A stretch of 64,000 nucleotides of DNA from an uncultured Aquimarina sp. (GCA_947498785.1 CANMLS010000013.1:56917-120916); one strand, 5' to 3'. Positions 43,624 to 53,134 are shown, numbered from the stretch's first letter. The notes: generated from the sequence alone by a model not told the origin. A program made the numbers and translations.

Positions 43624-44124
43624 ATGGCTTCGATAACATTAAAAGGAAATACAATACATACTATTGGTGAATTACCAGAAATAGGGCAGAAAGCACCAGA
43701 TTTTGAATTAGTCAACACAGATTTATCAATAATAAAACTATCAGATTATAATGGATCTCGAGTTATTCTCAATATCTTTCCATCTATAGATACAGGGGTT
43801 TGCGCTGCTTCGGTTAGAGAATTTAATAAAGAAGCTAGTAACCTTCCTAATACTAAAGTGTTATGCGTTTCAAGAGATTTGCCATTTGCTCAAGCACGTT
43901 TTTGTGGAGCAGAAGGGTTAGATAATGTAATTAATCATTCTGACTTTAAGACTGGTGAATTTGGGAAAAACTATGGTGTAGAGATTATTGACGGACCAAT
44001 GCAAGGGTTACATTCAAGAGCTGTTATTGTTTTGGACGAAGATGCCAATGTAATGTATACCGAACAAGTCTCAGAGATTGTACAGGAACCTGATTATTCT
44101 GCTGCGCTTAAACCATTGTTATAA
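43624..44124 (+). CDS. tpx: Thiol peroxidase Tpx
   Basis: Atypical 2-Cys peroxiredoxin of 166 residues. Peroxidatic Cys60 is in PSIDTGVCAASVREFN and resolving Cys94 in DLPFAQARFCGAEGLDN, the spacing of E. coli Tpx (61/95). KAPDFELVNTDLSIIKLSDY and HSRAVIVLDE complete the family pattern. It is a cytoplasmic lipid-hydroperoxide reductase dependent on thioredoxin. It is 5 bases from the dgkA gene, so they are likely co-transcribed. Confidence 0.96.
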   Translation: MASITLKGNTIHTIGELPEIGQKAPDFELVNTDLSIIKLSDYNGSRVILNIFPSIDTGVCAASVREFNKEASNLPNTKVLCVSRDLPFAQARFCGAEGLDNVINHSDFKTGEFGKNYGVEIIDGPMQGLHSRAVIVLDEDANVMYTEQVSEIVQEPDYSAALKPLL

Positions 44125-44129
44125 ATCTA

Positions 44130-44498
44130 ATGAATAAAGTTTTAAAATTTATTGTAGGTAGACTACGAGGTTGTGGCTATGCTTTTAAAGGTGCCGTTTT
44201 ACTAATAAAAACAGAGCCTAGTATTCAGGTACAAGTTGGAATTGCTGTACTTATGACTTCTTTAGGCTTTTATTTTAAGATTACTGCAATTGAATGGATT
44301 TTGCAGATTTTTGCTATAGGTTTGGTCATGAGTATAGAAGGATTGAATACTACAATTGAAGCTATAGCAGATTTTATACATCCTGATTTTCATAATAAAA
44401 TAGGTTTTATAAAAGATATAGCAGCAGGAGCTGTATTTATCGCTGCGTTTACAGCTGTAATTATAGGAATGATCATTTATGTACCATATTTAGTTTAG
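44130..44498 (+). CDS. Diacylglycerol/undecaprenol kinase (DgkA family)
   Basis: A 122-residue membrane protein with an N-terminal amphipathic helix (RLRGCGYAFKGAVLLIKTEP) and three membrane segments. The active-site stretch SIEGLNTTIEAIADFIHPD (ExxNTxIE) matches DgkA-family kinases, followed by IGFIKDIAAGAVFIAAF. Such enzymes recycle diacylglycerol or undecaprenol; Gram-positive members phosphorylate undecaprenol, so the lipid is open. It sits between tpx and ftsK. Confidence 0.93.
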   Translation: MNKVLKFIVGRLRGCGYAFKGAVLLIKTEPSIQVQVGIAVLMTSLGFYFKITAIEWILQIFAIGLVMSIEGLNTTIEAIADFIHPDFHNKIGFIKDIAAGAVFIAAFTAVIIGMIIYVPYLV

Positions 44499-44539
44499 AA
44501 AATTTTTAAGTCATTTTTACGTTCCATTATAGATATTCG

Positions 44540-44547
44540 TATTTTTG
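44540..44547 (+). promoter_or_regulatory. Putative ftsK promoter -7 box
   Basis: TATTTTTG matches TAnnTTTG and lies 18 bases before the ATG at 44566. Its last bases include the TTG at 44545 that would otherwise extend the gene, so 44566 is the better start. Confidence 0.55.
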
Positions 44548-44565
44548 CGAGAAGACATTCAAAAA

Positions 44566-47067
44566 ATGGCTAAAAGAAAGGTAAGTACAAAAAAGAGAGT
44601 AGTAAAAAAACCTAAAAAACCACTAAGAGAAAAACTCATATTAACTCGACAACAAAAAGTTGTCTTGGGAAGTTTTTTGTTCTTTTTGGGGATAGGATTA
44701 TTTTTTGCTTTTATTTCATTTTTCTTTAATTGGAAAATTGACCAGAGTGAAATATCTGAATTTTATGATAGAACTTCATCTCCAAAAAATTGGTTAAGTA
44801 AGTTTGGAGCTGGTGTAAGTCATTTTTTTATTTTTAAGGGATTTGGGATTTCTGCATTGATTCTCCCTGTGTTAACTTCACTATCCGGAGTGTATCTTTT
44901 TTTTGACCTTAATAGAAAAAGATTATTTGGGTTTTGGTTTTGGGGACTATTGGTGATGTTATGGATATCAGTAGTCTTAGGTTTTGTAGAAAAAGATGGA
45001 GGACTATTGGCAGGTGTCATTGGATATGAAACCAATGATTTTCTCAGAGATTATATTGGTTTTATAGGTACAGTTTTAGTACTGGCATTCTTTGCTATAG
45101 TATATATTGTAGTGCGACTTAGGTATACTCCAGAAAAAATATCGGATTCACTAAAAAAGACCCAAAAAGATATTGCCAAGGACTATGAGCCAGATTTAAC
45201 CGCTAATAGTAATGGGCAAACCGTTTCAGGTGATAATACTACAGAAACAACTTCAGGTGATTCTGGCTCAAGTATTAAAGAAAAAATAGATGCGATAATA
45301 ACCAAATCCAGAGATTATCGTAAAAAAGATGAGGAGAAGGATAAAAAGGTTGATCTAAAAAAGAATGAAGCAGAGGAGGTTATATTAACTCCAACCGTTA
45401 ATGATTTTTATGGAAATCCAAAAAATAGAGATAATGATATTCCTGAAAAATTAATCATAAAATCAGAAGATGATCCAGAAGATATAGCAATGGAGGTTGA
45501 AACAACTATTGAAGAAGAAGTTGTGGAAAATCTAAGTGCTAAATTAGTTAAAGATTTTGGTGAGTTTGATCCAAAATTAGAATTAGGAAATTATAAATTT
45601 CCAGGGATTAACCTTTTGAAAGATTATACAACTCAAAAAGGAGGAATTACTATAGATCAAGGAGAGTTAGAGGAAAATAAAAATCGTATCGTTGAAACTC
45701 TCAAAAATTATAAGATAGAGATCGCACAGATTAAAGCTACCGTAGGCCCTACTGTAACACTTTATGAGATTGTACCCGAGGCAGGTATTAGAATCTCTAA
45801 GATAAAGAATTTAGAAGATGATATAGCATTATCATTGGCTGCACTTGGTATTCGTATTATAGCACCAATACCAGGTAAAGGAACTATTGGTATAGAAGTA
45901 CCTAATAAGAATTCTACTATTGTATCGATGAGATCTGCAATTTCATCTTCAAAGTTTCAAAATGCTGAGATGGAATTACCTTTGTCCTTAGGTAAAACAA
46001 TTTCGAATGAAACATTTGTAGTGGACTTAGCCAAAATGCCTCACCTGCTTATGGCTGGGGCAACAGGACAAGGAAAATCTGTAGGACTTAACGCAATTCT
46101 TACTTCATTACTTTATAAAAAACATCCTGCAGAAGTAAAATTTGTACTCGTGGATCCAAAAAAGGTGGAGTTAACTTTGTTTAATAAGATCGAGCGACAT
46201 TATTTGGCTAAATTGCCAGATACTGATGAGGCAATAATTACTGATAATACCAAAGTGATTAATACACTCAATTCTCTGTGTATTGAGATGGATAACCGTT
46301 ACGATTTGTTGAAAAACGCAATGGTGCGTAATATTAAAGAATATAATACCAAGTTTAAAGCAAGAAAGTTAAACCCAGAAAATGGACATCGTTTCTTGCC
46401 ATATATCGTGCTTGTAGTAGATGAGTTTGCAGACCTTATTATGACCGCAGGTAAAGAAGTAGAAACACCAATTGCACGATTAGCTCAATTAGCAAGGGCT
46501 ATTGGGATACATCTTATTATTGCGACACAAAGACCATCGGTAAATGTGATTACTGGGATGATAAAAGCAAACTTTCCTGCTAGAATTGCGTTCAGAGTTA
46601 CATCTAAAATAGATTCACGTACTATTCTAGATACAGGAGGGGCAGACCAGTTAATAGGTAGAGGAGATATGTTATTTACTCAAGGAAATGATTTAATCAG
46701 GATACAATGCGCCTTTGTAGATACACCAGAGGTAGAAAGGATAACAGAGTATATTGGAAGTCAGAAAGCATATCCTGATGCACACTTATTACCAGAATAT
46801 ATCGGAGAAGAAAGTGGCACAAGTCTTGATATAGATAAAAAAGATAGAGATAAACTCTTTGCAGAAGCAGCAGAAGTAATTGTAACAGCACAGCAAGGAT
46901 CAGCGTCTTTATTACAAAGAAAATTGAAATTAGGATACAACCGAGCAGGTAGATTGATAGATCAGTTAGAAGCTGCAGGGATTGTAGGACCTTTTGAAGG
47001 GAGTAAAGCAAGACAAGTTTTAGTCTCTGATTTATCATCTCTTAAAGAGTTATTAGATAATGAATAA
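44566..47067 (+). CDS. ftsK: DNA translocase FtsK
   Basis: 833 residues from the ATG at 44566. A basic N-terminus (KRKVSTKKRVVKKPKKPLRE) precedes four membrane segments within about residues 25-190, then a charged linker (190-330). The motor has the alpha-domain TVTLYEIVPEAGIRISKI, Walker A GATGQGKSVGLNAI near residue 498, Walker B-type LVVDEFADLI, and DTGGADQLIGRGDML. The C-terminal gamma winged helix (SASLLQRKLKLGYNRAGRLI) reads orienting KOPS-like sites. FtsK segregates the terminus region and anchors the division septum. A LolA-like gene follows after 52 bases. Confidence 0.97.
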   Translation: MAKRKVSTKKRVVKKPKKPLREKLILTRQQKVVLGSFLFFLGIGLFFAFISFFFNWKIDQSEISEFYDRTSSPKNWLSKFGAGVSHFFIFKGFGISALILPVLTSLSGVYLFFDLNRKRLFGFWFWGLLVMLWISVVLGFVEKDGGLLAGVIGYETNDFLRDYIGFIGTVLVLAFFAIVYIVVRLRYTPEKISDSLKKTQKDIAKDYEPDLTANSNGQTVSGDNTTETTSGDSGSSIKEKIDAIITKSRDYRKKDEEKDKKVDLKKNEAEEVILTPTVNDFYGNPKNRDNDIPEKLIIKSEDDPEDIAMEVETTIEEEVVENLSAKLVKDFGEFDPKLELGNYKFPGINLLKDYTTQKGGITIDQGELEENKNRIVETLKNYKIEIAQIKATVGPTVTLYEIVPEAGIRISKIKNLEDDIALSLAALGIRIIAPIPGKGTIGIEVPNKNSTIVSMRSAISSSKFQNAEMELPLSLGKTISNETFVVDLAKMPHLLMAGATGQGKSVGLNAILTSLLYKKHPAEVKFVLVDPKKVELTLFNKIERHYLAKLPDTDEAIITDNTKVINTLNSLCIEMDNRYDLLKNAMVRNIKEYNTKFKARKLNPENGHRFLPYIVLVVDEFADLIMTAGKEVETPIARLAQLARAIGIHLIIATQRPSVNVITGMIKANFPARIAFRVTSKIDSRTILDTGGADQLIGRGDMLFTQGNDLIRIQCAFVDTPEVERITEYIGSQKAYPDAHLLPEYIGEESGTSLDIDKKDRDKLFAEAAEVIVTAQQGSASLLQRKLKLGYNRAGRLIDQLEAAGIVGPFEGSKARQVLVSDLSSLKELLDNE

Positions 47068-47119
47068 ACCTCTAATAAGGTGATTATAAGTAATCAATCA
47101 TAAGTAATTAATAGAAGAA

Positions 47120-47767
47120 ATGTTTAAAATGATAAGAAAGATAATAATAGTTTTACTAATTGTAATAGGCGCAACCACTGTGCAGGCTCAAAATGCAAAG
47201 AGCCTTTTGGATGAAGTTTCTAAAAAAGTACAAGGATACTCTAATATTGTAATAGACTTTAAATATTCTCTAAATAATCCAGCAGAGAACGTTTCTCAGG
47301 AAACTAGAGGAGATGTAACTTTGCAAGGGAATAAATATCTTCTTAAGATTATGGGGACCGAACAAATGTATGACGGTAAAAAACTTCATATAGTTGTTCC
47401 CGAAGATGAAGAGATAAACATTTCATCTCAGGATGAAGAAGATGGAGCTAGTATCACCCCTTCAAAAATGCTAACTTTCTATAAAGAAGGGTATTCATAT
47501 AAGTTGGATGTTGTAAAGGATATAAAAGGAAGAAAAATTCAATTTGTAAAACTAATGCCTATTGATTCCAAAAGTGATTTAAAAGAAATACTGCTTGGTA
47601 TTGATAAACAAACAAAGCATATTTACAAAATGATTCAGAAGCAAAATAATGGTACTAATGTTACAATTATTGTAAATAGTTTTAAAACCAATCAACCACT
47701 TTCAAAAACATTATTTGTATTCGATGAATCAAAATATGAAAATTACTATATTAATCGATTGGATTGA
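47120..47767 (+). CDS. LolA-like outer-membrane lipoprotein carrier
   Basis: Periplasmic chaperone-like protein of 215 residues. A signal peptide ends at TTVQAQ (residue ~22). AKSLLDEVSKKVQGYSNIVI, TRGDVTLQGNKYLLKIMGTEQMYDGKKLHIVVPEDEE and LLGIDKQTKHIYKMI follow the LolA beta-fold pattern. In Bacteroidota, LolA-type proteins often follow ftsK. It probably ferries lipoproteins, of which this window encodes many, across the periplasm. A terminator follows. Confidence 0.88.
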   Translation: MFKMIRKIIIVLLIVIGATTVQAQNAKSLLDEVSKKVQGYSNIVIDFKYSLNNPAENVSQETRGDVTLQGNKYLLKIMGTEQMYDGKKLHIVVPEDEEINISSQDEEDGASITPSKMLTFYKEGYSYKLDVVKDIKGRKIQFVKLMPIDSKSDLKEILLGIDKQTKHIYKMIQKQNNGTNVTIIVNSFKTNQPLSKTLFVFDESKYENYYINRLD

Positions 47768-47795
47768 ATTTAAGTATTTAACTTTAAAAAACATT

Positions 47796-47829
47796 TTAAA
47801 GAACGTGTATTTTTATACCCGTTCTTTAA
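47796..47829 (+). terminator. Terminator after the lolA-like gene
   Basis: Long stem TTAAAGAACG-TGTAT with ATAC-CCGTTCTTTAA around a T-rich loop, 28 bases past the stop; a T-rich stretch follows. Confidence 0.75.
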
Positions 47830-47877
47830 TTTTTAATTGACCTATACTTATGTAGGTTGTTAAAATAGATAAAACGA

Positions 47878-49338
47878 GTGAAGATTCTAGATAGATACAT
47901 TTTAACTACTTTTGTAAAGACATTTTTTCCGCTCTTTATCATTATCATGTTTATCCTTTTATTACAGACCATATGGTTGTTTATATCAGAGTTAGCAGGT
48001 AAAGATTTAGATTTTTCCGTGATCTTAAAATTTTTGACTTTTGCAACACCAAGGTTGATTCCTATGGTTTTACCATTGACTATTTTATTGACTTCAATCA
48101 TGATTTTTGGGAATTTTGCCGAAAATTATGAATTCGCAGCAATGAAATCTTCTGGAATTTCGTTGCAACGAGCAATGAGAACATTATCTGTTTTTATTTT
48201 TTTTGTAGGTATAGGAGCATTTCTTTTTTCTAATACAGTAATTCCAGACTCTGAAAAAAGATTTATAAACCTCAGAAAAAATCTCGTTAAGATAAAACCA
48301 GCAAGAGTAATTACTGCTAATCAATTTAATGATATAGGAGATATAAACATTAAGGTGGCAGAAAAATATGGTGATAATGATCAGTTTCTAAGAGATGTTA
48401 TTATTCATAAAAAAGCAGCAAGGCCAGGTAATTTTACAGTAATAAAAGCTGTAAACGGAGAGTTAAAAGGTAATGTTGATTCTGATCTTATTACACTTAT
48501 ACTCAATGATGGTAATTATTATGATGAAATTCAGCAAAACTCTCCAAAGAAGAGAGATAAATTACCTTTTGCTAAAACATACTTTAAGAAATATGTTCTA
48601 AATTTAGATCTTTCTTCTTTAGATAATGTAGATGTTGATGCACAACAATATAGTAAAGGGTATAACATGCTTAATGTTGATGGGTTAAAAGGGGAAATAG
48701 ATACGTTATCAATACAGGTAAACAATGAGGTTAAGAATATGAGAACCGAAATTGATCGAAGAATAGGATTTGAAGGACTAAATAAAAATTTAGATATAGA
48801 TTCGATTCCTAAAGCAACTAGTGATACTTTGGAAATAAGAGATCATTTTTCTACCGAAAAAAAAATACAAATATATCATATAGCGATATCTAATTCTGAA
48901 GGAATAATTCGAAAGTTAGATACCTCACACAGAAATCTAATCTCTAGAAGAAGAGCTCTAAATAAATATGAAATGTCGCTACATGATAAATACGCTTTGG
49001 GTGTCTCTTGTATATTATTATTTTTTATAGGAGCTCCATTGGGCGCTATAATTCGTAAAGGAGGATTAGGATTGCCTATTGTTATTGGTGTAGGGTTATT
49101 TTTGACATATCATTTTATAGGAATTTTTGCAAAGAATAGTGCAGAAGAAGGTGGTATACCTCCGTTTATTGGTTCTTGGCTTTCTACATCTATTATATTT
49201 CCTTTAAGTATATTTTTTACTTATAGAGCGACTACAGATCAAGGAATTTTTATCTTTGATACATTTATACAGCCTATACGTGATTTCGTTGCAAAAAAAC
49301 AACACAAGAAAAAGCTAAAAAAGAGAAGCAAAGGATAA
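47878..49338 (+). CDS. LptF/LptG-family LPS export permease
   Basis: 486 residues with the permease topology: one membrane helix at the N-terminus (TFVKTFFPLFIIIMFILLLQ), more near 55-115, a large periplasmic beta-jellyroll (about 120-370), and three C-terminal helices (YALGVSCILLFFIGAPLGA, LGLPIVIGVGLFLTYHF, WLSTSIIFPLSIFF). It works with LptB and LptC to pull LPS from the inner membrane. The start is a GTG at 47878, since no ATG precedes the conserved LDRYILTTFVKTF opening. No paired permease gene is adjacent. Confidence 0.93.
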   Translation: MKILDRYILTTFVKTFFPLFIIIMFILLLQTIWLFISELAGKDLDFSVILKFLTFATPRLIPMVLPLTILLTSIMIFGNFAENYEFAAMKSSGISLQRAMRTLSVFIFFVGIGAFLFSNTVIPDSEKRFINLRKNLVKIKPARVITANQFNDIGDINIKVAEKYGDNDQFLRDVIIHKKAARPGNFTVIKAVNGELKGNVDSDLITLILNDGNYYDEIQQNSPKKRDKLPFAKTYFKKYVLNLDLSSLDNVDVDAQQYSKGYNMLNVDGLKGEIDTLSIQVNNEVKNMRTEIDRRIGFEGLNKNLDIDSIPKATSDTLEIRDHFSTEKKIQIYHIAISNSEGIIRKLDTSHRNLISRRRALNKYEMSLHDKYALGVSCILLFFIGAPLGAIIRKGGLGLPIVIGVGLFLTYHFIGIFAKNSAEEGGIPPFIGSWLSTSIIFPLSIFFTYRATTDQGIFIFDTFIQPIRDFVAKKQHKKKLKKRSKG

Positions 49339-49389
49339 CAGCAGCTATATACAAGATTGTACCTATAGATGGGATTTATCATTTTGATT

Positions 49390-49509
49390 ATGAAAAACTT
49401 AAAGATAGTATTTGTTGGTTCTCGACAAATAATTGCAGGTCTGGTTTTTCTTGGCCTCTTATTTTTGATGCTGTGTTTTTGTAATAAATTATCATCATCA
49501 GTTCTATAA
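49390..49509 (+). CDS. Small hydrophobic ORF (39 aa)
   Basis: MKNLKIVFVGSRQIIAGLVF continues into a hydrophobic helix (LGLLFLMLCFC) and ends KLSSSVL. It has a single predicted membrane segment and no known family. It sits in the 338-base gap between the Lpt permease and ribB. Its reality as a gene is uncertain. Confidence 0.3.
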   Translation: MKNLKIVFVGSRQIIAGLVFLGLLFLMLCFCNKLSSSVL

Positions 49510-49510
49510 A

Positions 49511-49597
49511 ATGCTCATAAACAGAGCAAGGCAACCTAATGTAGTACTTGTAGGTTTGGGAATCTTACTTTATGGTTTTTGGTTATTTTTATCTTAA
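49511..49597 (+). CDS. Small hydrophobic ORF (28 aa)
   Basis: MLINRARQPNVVLVGLGILL ends in YGFWLFLS, one membrane segment after a basic N-terminus. It starts one base after the preceding small ORF stops. No family is known; it could be a membrane miniprotein or chance. Confidence 0.3.
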   Translation: MLINRARQPNVVLVGLGILLYGFWLFLS

Positions 49598-49671
49598 ATC
49601 TACAATGAAACAAGATATAAAAGTAGTGCGATAAAATCTTTAAGAAACTTAAAAATAAAGATTATATAAAT

Positions 49672-49679
49672 TACCTTTG
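49672..49679 (+). promoter_or_regulatory. Putative ribB promoter -7 box
   Basis: TACCTTTG matches TAnnTTTG, 24 bases before the ATG at 49704. It overlaps an in-frame TTG (49677), which therefore should not be the start codon. Confidence 0.6.
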
Positions 49680-49703
49680 TCTTTAGTTTATAAGATTCAA
49701 AAA

Positions 49704-50858
49704 ATGAAGTCAAATAATTCCACAACCTTAAATAAAATTAAGCTAAACACCATTCAAGAAGCAATCGATGATATTCGACAAGGAAAAGTGATTATTGTAG
49801 TTGATGATGAGGATAGAGAGAATGAGGGAGATTTTATTGCGGCTGCAGAAAAAGTGACTCCAGAGATGATTAATTTCATGGCTACTCATGGGCGAGGTTT
49901 AATCTGTGCGCCACTTACTATTGATCGTTGTGAAGAATTGAATCTGAATATGATGGTTCAAAATAACACGGTTTTACATGAAACACAATTTACTGTATCT
50001 GTAGATTTAATTGGTCATGGATGTACCACAGGAATTTCTGTGCATGATCGTGCAAAAACTATTCATGCCTTGGTTAATGAAGATACGAGATCTCATGATT
50101 TAGGAAGACCAGGACATATTTTTCCTTTAAGAGCAAAAAATGGTGGAGTACTAAGACGTACTGGACATACTGAAGCAGCTGTAGATTTAGCTAGGTTAGC
50201 AGGGTTTAAACCTGCTGGGATTTTAGTTGAAATATTAAATGAAGATGGTACTATGGCACGTTTGCCTCAGTTACTAGAAGTTGCTAAGAAATTTGATCTC
50301 AAATTAGTTTCTATTGAAGACCTTGTGGCATATAGAATGCAACATGATTCACTTATTGAGAAAAAGGAAGATTTTGATATAGCTACTCGTTTTGGTAATT
50401 ATAGACTAAGAGCGTATAAACAGACTACAAATAATCAAATTCATATCGCGTTAACGTTAGGTACATGGAAAGAAAATGAACCTGTACTGACCAGAGTGAA
50501 TTCTACATTGTTTAATAATGATATTCTGGGGACGTTAACTAACAATGCCGATAAACGATTAGATGCTATGTTTAAACGCATTAATTCTGAAGGCAAAGGA
50601 GCAATAATTTTTATTAACCAAGAAAGCCAATCGCTTAACCTTTTGGGGCGTTTAAGTTCACTAAAAGAAATTCAGAATGGAAAAGAAGTAATGAAAGCTC
50701 CCAGTATAACTATGGATAGTAAAGATTTTGGAATAGGAGCACAGATATTACATGATGTTAATATTCATAAACTACGTTTAGTATCTAATACGGTACAACA
50801 AAAACGTGTAGGCATGATAGGTTACGGTCTTGAAATCGTAGAATATGTAGAGTATTAA
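49704..50858 (+). CDS. ribB: 3,4-dihydroxy-2-butanone-4-phosphate synthase with degenerate GTP cyclohydrolase II domain
   Basis: Riboflavin-pathway enzyme of 384 residues. The RibB half (about 1-205) has [36 protein letters not shown]-like [30 protein letters not shown] and [14 protein letters not shown]. The C-terminal half has the RibA fold outline (ending [17 protein letters not shown]) but lacks the zinc Cys cluster of GTP cyclohydrolase II; the region reads [17 protein letters not shown]. Thus only the RibB reaction is expected. It converges on the DegT gene with 13 bases between stops. Confidence 0.93.
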   Translation: MKSNNSTTLNKIKLNTIQEAIDDIRQGKVIIVVDDEDRENEGDFIAAAEKVTPEMINFMATHGRGLICAPLTIDRCEELNLNMMVQNNTVLHETQFTVSVDLIGHGCTTGISVHDRAKTIHALVNEDTRSHDLGRPGHIFPLRAKNGGVLRRTGHTEAAVDLARLAGFKPAGILVEILNEDGTMARLPQLLEVAKKFDLKLVSIEDLVAYRMQHDSLIEKKEDFDIATRFGNYRLRAYKQTTNNQIHIALTLGTWKENEPVLTRVNSTLFNNDILGTLTNNADKRLDAMFKRINSEGKGAIIFINQESQSLNLLGRLSSLKEIQNGKEVMKAPSITMDSKDFGIGAQILHDVNIHKLRLVSNTVQQKRVGMIGYGLEIVEYVEY

Positions 50859-50871
50859 AAATTGACTACTT

Positions 50872-52077
50872 CTATAGTGTACTTTTTACTAAAACACTTT
50901 CTATAGCTTTAACCATTTTTGAAGCCCTCTCTATAGTTTCTGATTCAGTCCAATTTAATTTTATAAGACATGAAATAGTACGGCTAATCCATAGGTCGCT
51001 AGCTTCAAAAGTCCTGTTACTTTTTTGTATGCCAGATCGTATTTCTTGAGAAAGTTTACTAAGAGATTTTTGTTCGAAAAGATGTTCCCACTTTCTGTAA
51101 TAATGCCAGTTGTTGTCATACCAATAAAAACAAGAATCAACACCATATTCGCTAAGGGCTTTATATGCATTTTTGGTAAGATCTTCTGTTGGTAAAAATA
51201 TATTTAAAAAAGCGTAGCTTTCAACTCCTGTATCTGGAACTCTTCTAAAAGTAACTTCTGGAATTGAAGATAATGCTTCTCGTAATATGGTATAATTTTT
51301 CTCTTGTATTTCTAGAGTGTGATCTAATTTTCTTAATTGGGCAATTCCTACAGCAGCATTTAATTCTGATAACCTGTAATTATACCCTAAAAAAGGATGA
51401 GTTTCTGCTCCCCGATCATTACCGATGTGATCATGACCATGATCTTGGTATTTATGTGCTCGGTCTGCAAATATTTCAGAATTTGTAATAATTCCACCGC
51501 CTTCACCACAAGTAATTGTTTTTACATAGTCAAAAGAGAAGCAACCAAGGTCACCATAACTTCCTAGTGGTTTATTATCATAGGTTGCTCCAATGGCTTG
51601 GCAAGCATCTTCTAATAATATAAGGTCGTGAGTTTTGCAAATGGCCTTCAGTGCTTTAAGGTCTGCCATAGATCCACACATATGTACAGGCATGATTGCT
51701 TTAGTCTTGGGTGTTATAACAGCTTCTACTGCTTTTGGAGCTAAGGTTAATGTGTCATCAATATCACATAAAACAGGTGTTGCACCTACAGATAATATTG
51801 CTTCAAAACTGGCAACAAATGTAAAAGTGGGCATGATGACTTCATCACCAGAGCCAATACCAGCACATGCTAATGCTACGGTTAAAGCAGCTGTACCACT
51901 AGATACTACTTGAGCATATTGAGTTTGCATTCTTTTTGCTAAATCTTTTTCTAGCTCTAAAGCTTTATGATGACCATTTCTCATAGGGTCAAATCCATAT
52001 CGCATCAAAACTCCATTGTCCAAAACATCTTGAACTTCTTTCTTTTCTTCAGCTCCAAATAACTCAAATCCTGGCAT
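50872..52077 (-). CDS. DegT/DnrJ/EryC1/StrS-family aminotransferase
   Basis: 401-residue PLP enzyme that typically aminates keto-sugar nucleotides. The PLP Lys186 is in CFSFDYVKTITCGEGGGII; other blocks are VSSGTAALTVALACAGIGSG, PTFTFVASFEAIL, LEDACQAIGATYDNKPLG and YNYRLSELNAAVGIAQL. No nucleotide-sugar or O-antigen genes adjoin it, so its pathway cannot be named. A TAnnTTTG promoter lies about 35 bases upstream. Confidence 0.93.
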   Translation of the reverse strand: MPGFELFGAEEKKEVQDVLDNGVLMRYGFDPMRNGHHKALELEKDLAKRMQTQYAQVVSSGTAALTVALACAGIGSGDEVIMPTFTFVASFEAILSVGATPVLCDIDDTLTLAPKAVEAVITPKTKAIMPVHMCGSMADLKALKAICKTHDLILLEDACQAIGATYDNKPLGSYGDLGCFSFDYVKTITCGEGGGIITNSEIFADRAHKYQDHGHDHIGNDRGAETHPFLGYNYRLSELNAAVGIAQLRKLDHTLEIQEKNYTILREALSSIPEVTFRRVPDTGVESYAFLNIFLPTEDLTKNAYKALSEYGVDSCFYWYDNNWHYYRKWEHLFEQKSLSKLSQEIRSGIQKSNRTFEASDLWISRTISCLIKLNWTESETIERASKMVKAIESVLVKSTL

Positions 52078-52110
52078 AGCTACAGTATTAAATTAACAAA
52101 CTTCTTTGGG

Positions 52111-52142
52111 CAAAAATACCGAAAAGAGTTTTGATTTTGCAA
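52111..52142 (-). promoter_or_regulatory. Putative promoter of the DegT gene
   Basis: On the - strand TTG (52140-52142), 21 spacer bases, then TATTTTTG (52118-52111) match the flavobacterial -33/-7 consensus. Confidence 0.6.
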
Positions 52143-52219
52143 TCTGTATTTTATATTTTTTTAATTATTATTAGCCAATGTTGGATGAGTAAAGTCTAAG
52201 GTGTCTACTCTCTAGATAG

Positions 52220-52849
52220 TTATAGTGTAATAATAGTATCAGTAATAGGACGTCTTACTTTTTTAAATTCAGAAAACATGTCATCTTTTGCCCGATATCC
52301 TATAGGTAATACCAATACAGATGAAAGTCCTAATTCCTTCAATTTTAAAACTTCATTATACTTTTCTGGGATAAAACCTTCCATAGGGCAAGAATCAATT
52401 TGTTCTATTGCACAGACCGTTAGTAAATTTCCCATTGCCAAATATGCTTGTTTTGCAGCCCAGTTAAGAATCTCTTCTGAAGGTTTGTTTTCAAAAGAAT
52501 CTACCAATTGTTCTTTAAAAGGTTTTAATATTTCATCAGGAGTATTTCTTGTAGCTTTTATATTATCAAAATGTTCGTTGATATATTTTTTTCCAACTTC
52601 GTTTTCTATACAGAATACAAGTACATGGGAGGCATCGGCAACTTGTGTCTGATTCCAGGAATGTTCTGTTAATTGTTTTTGTAGTTCTTTATCTTTTATG
52701 ATTACTAATTTAAGGGGTTGTAAACCATAAGAAGTCGCTGTAAGGTTAAAAGCTTGAATTAGTGTATCTATTTTTTGTTGGCTTAAAATTTTGGTATTAT
52801 CAAATTTTTTGGTAGCATAGCGCCATTGTAAACTTTCTATAATATTCAT
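52220..52849 (-). CDS. Nitroreductase-family NAD(P)H-dependent oxidoreductase
   Basis: 209-residue FMN flavoprotein of the NfsB type: SLQWRYATKKFDNTKILSQQ (FMN-phosphate-binding Arg), LTATSYGLQPLKLVII, ILNWAAKQAYLAMGNLLTVC, GFIPEKYNEVLKLKELGLSS and LPIGYRAKDD. Such enzymes reduce nitroaromatics, quinones or enones; the physiological substrate is not evident. It stands alone between the DegT and NhaC genes. Confidence 0.92.
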   Translation of the reverse strand: MNIIESLQWRYATKKFDNTKILSQQKIDTLIQAFNLTATSYGLQPLKLVIIKDKELQKQLTEHSWNQTQVADASHVLVFCIENEVGKKYINEHFDNIKATRNTPDEILKPFKEQLVDSFENKPSEEILNWAAKQAYLAMGNLLTVCAIEQIDSCPMEGFIPEKYNEVLKLKELGLSSVLVLPIGYRAKDDMFSEFKKVRRPITDTIITL

Positions 52850-53134
52850 TAGAGGTTTTTTTTATGGGTAACAAAGATAGTATGATAAGATTTACTTTTG
52901 ATAGATAAAATGAAAAGAAAACAATACCACAATTGTATGGATGCTATAGGTGAACTGATCAAATCCATCTAAAACCAGAATTTTAAGGTGATATTTCTAA
53001 ATATAACAAATCACTATGCGGCTTTATTTGAAGTTACGGCATTACAATTTGTGGTTGAGGGTTCATTTATTTGTGCTACTCGCCTTGGTCGAAAAAAGTA
53101 GTCATAATTTCAACCGATAAAATAAATTTATACA

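Noticed and set aside
46697..47038. Minus-strand Leu-rich ORF inside ftsK
   Set aside because: Lies across the conserved gamma domain of FtsK; its composition is a by-product of the coding strand.
49598..49703. FMN riboswitch before ribB
   Set aside because: Too short for the element and no multi-helix junction is visible.
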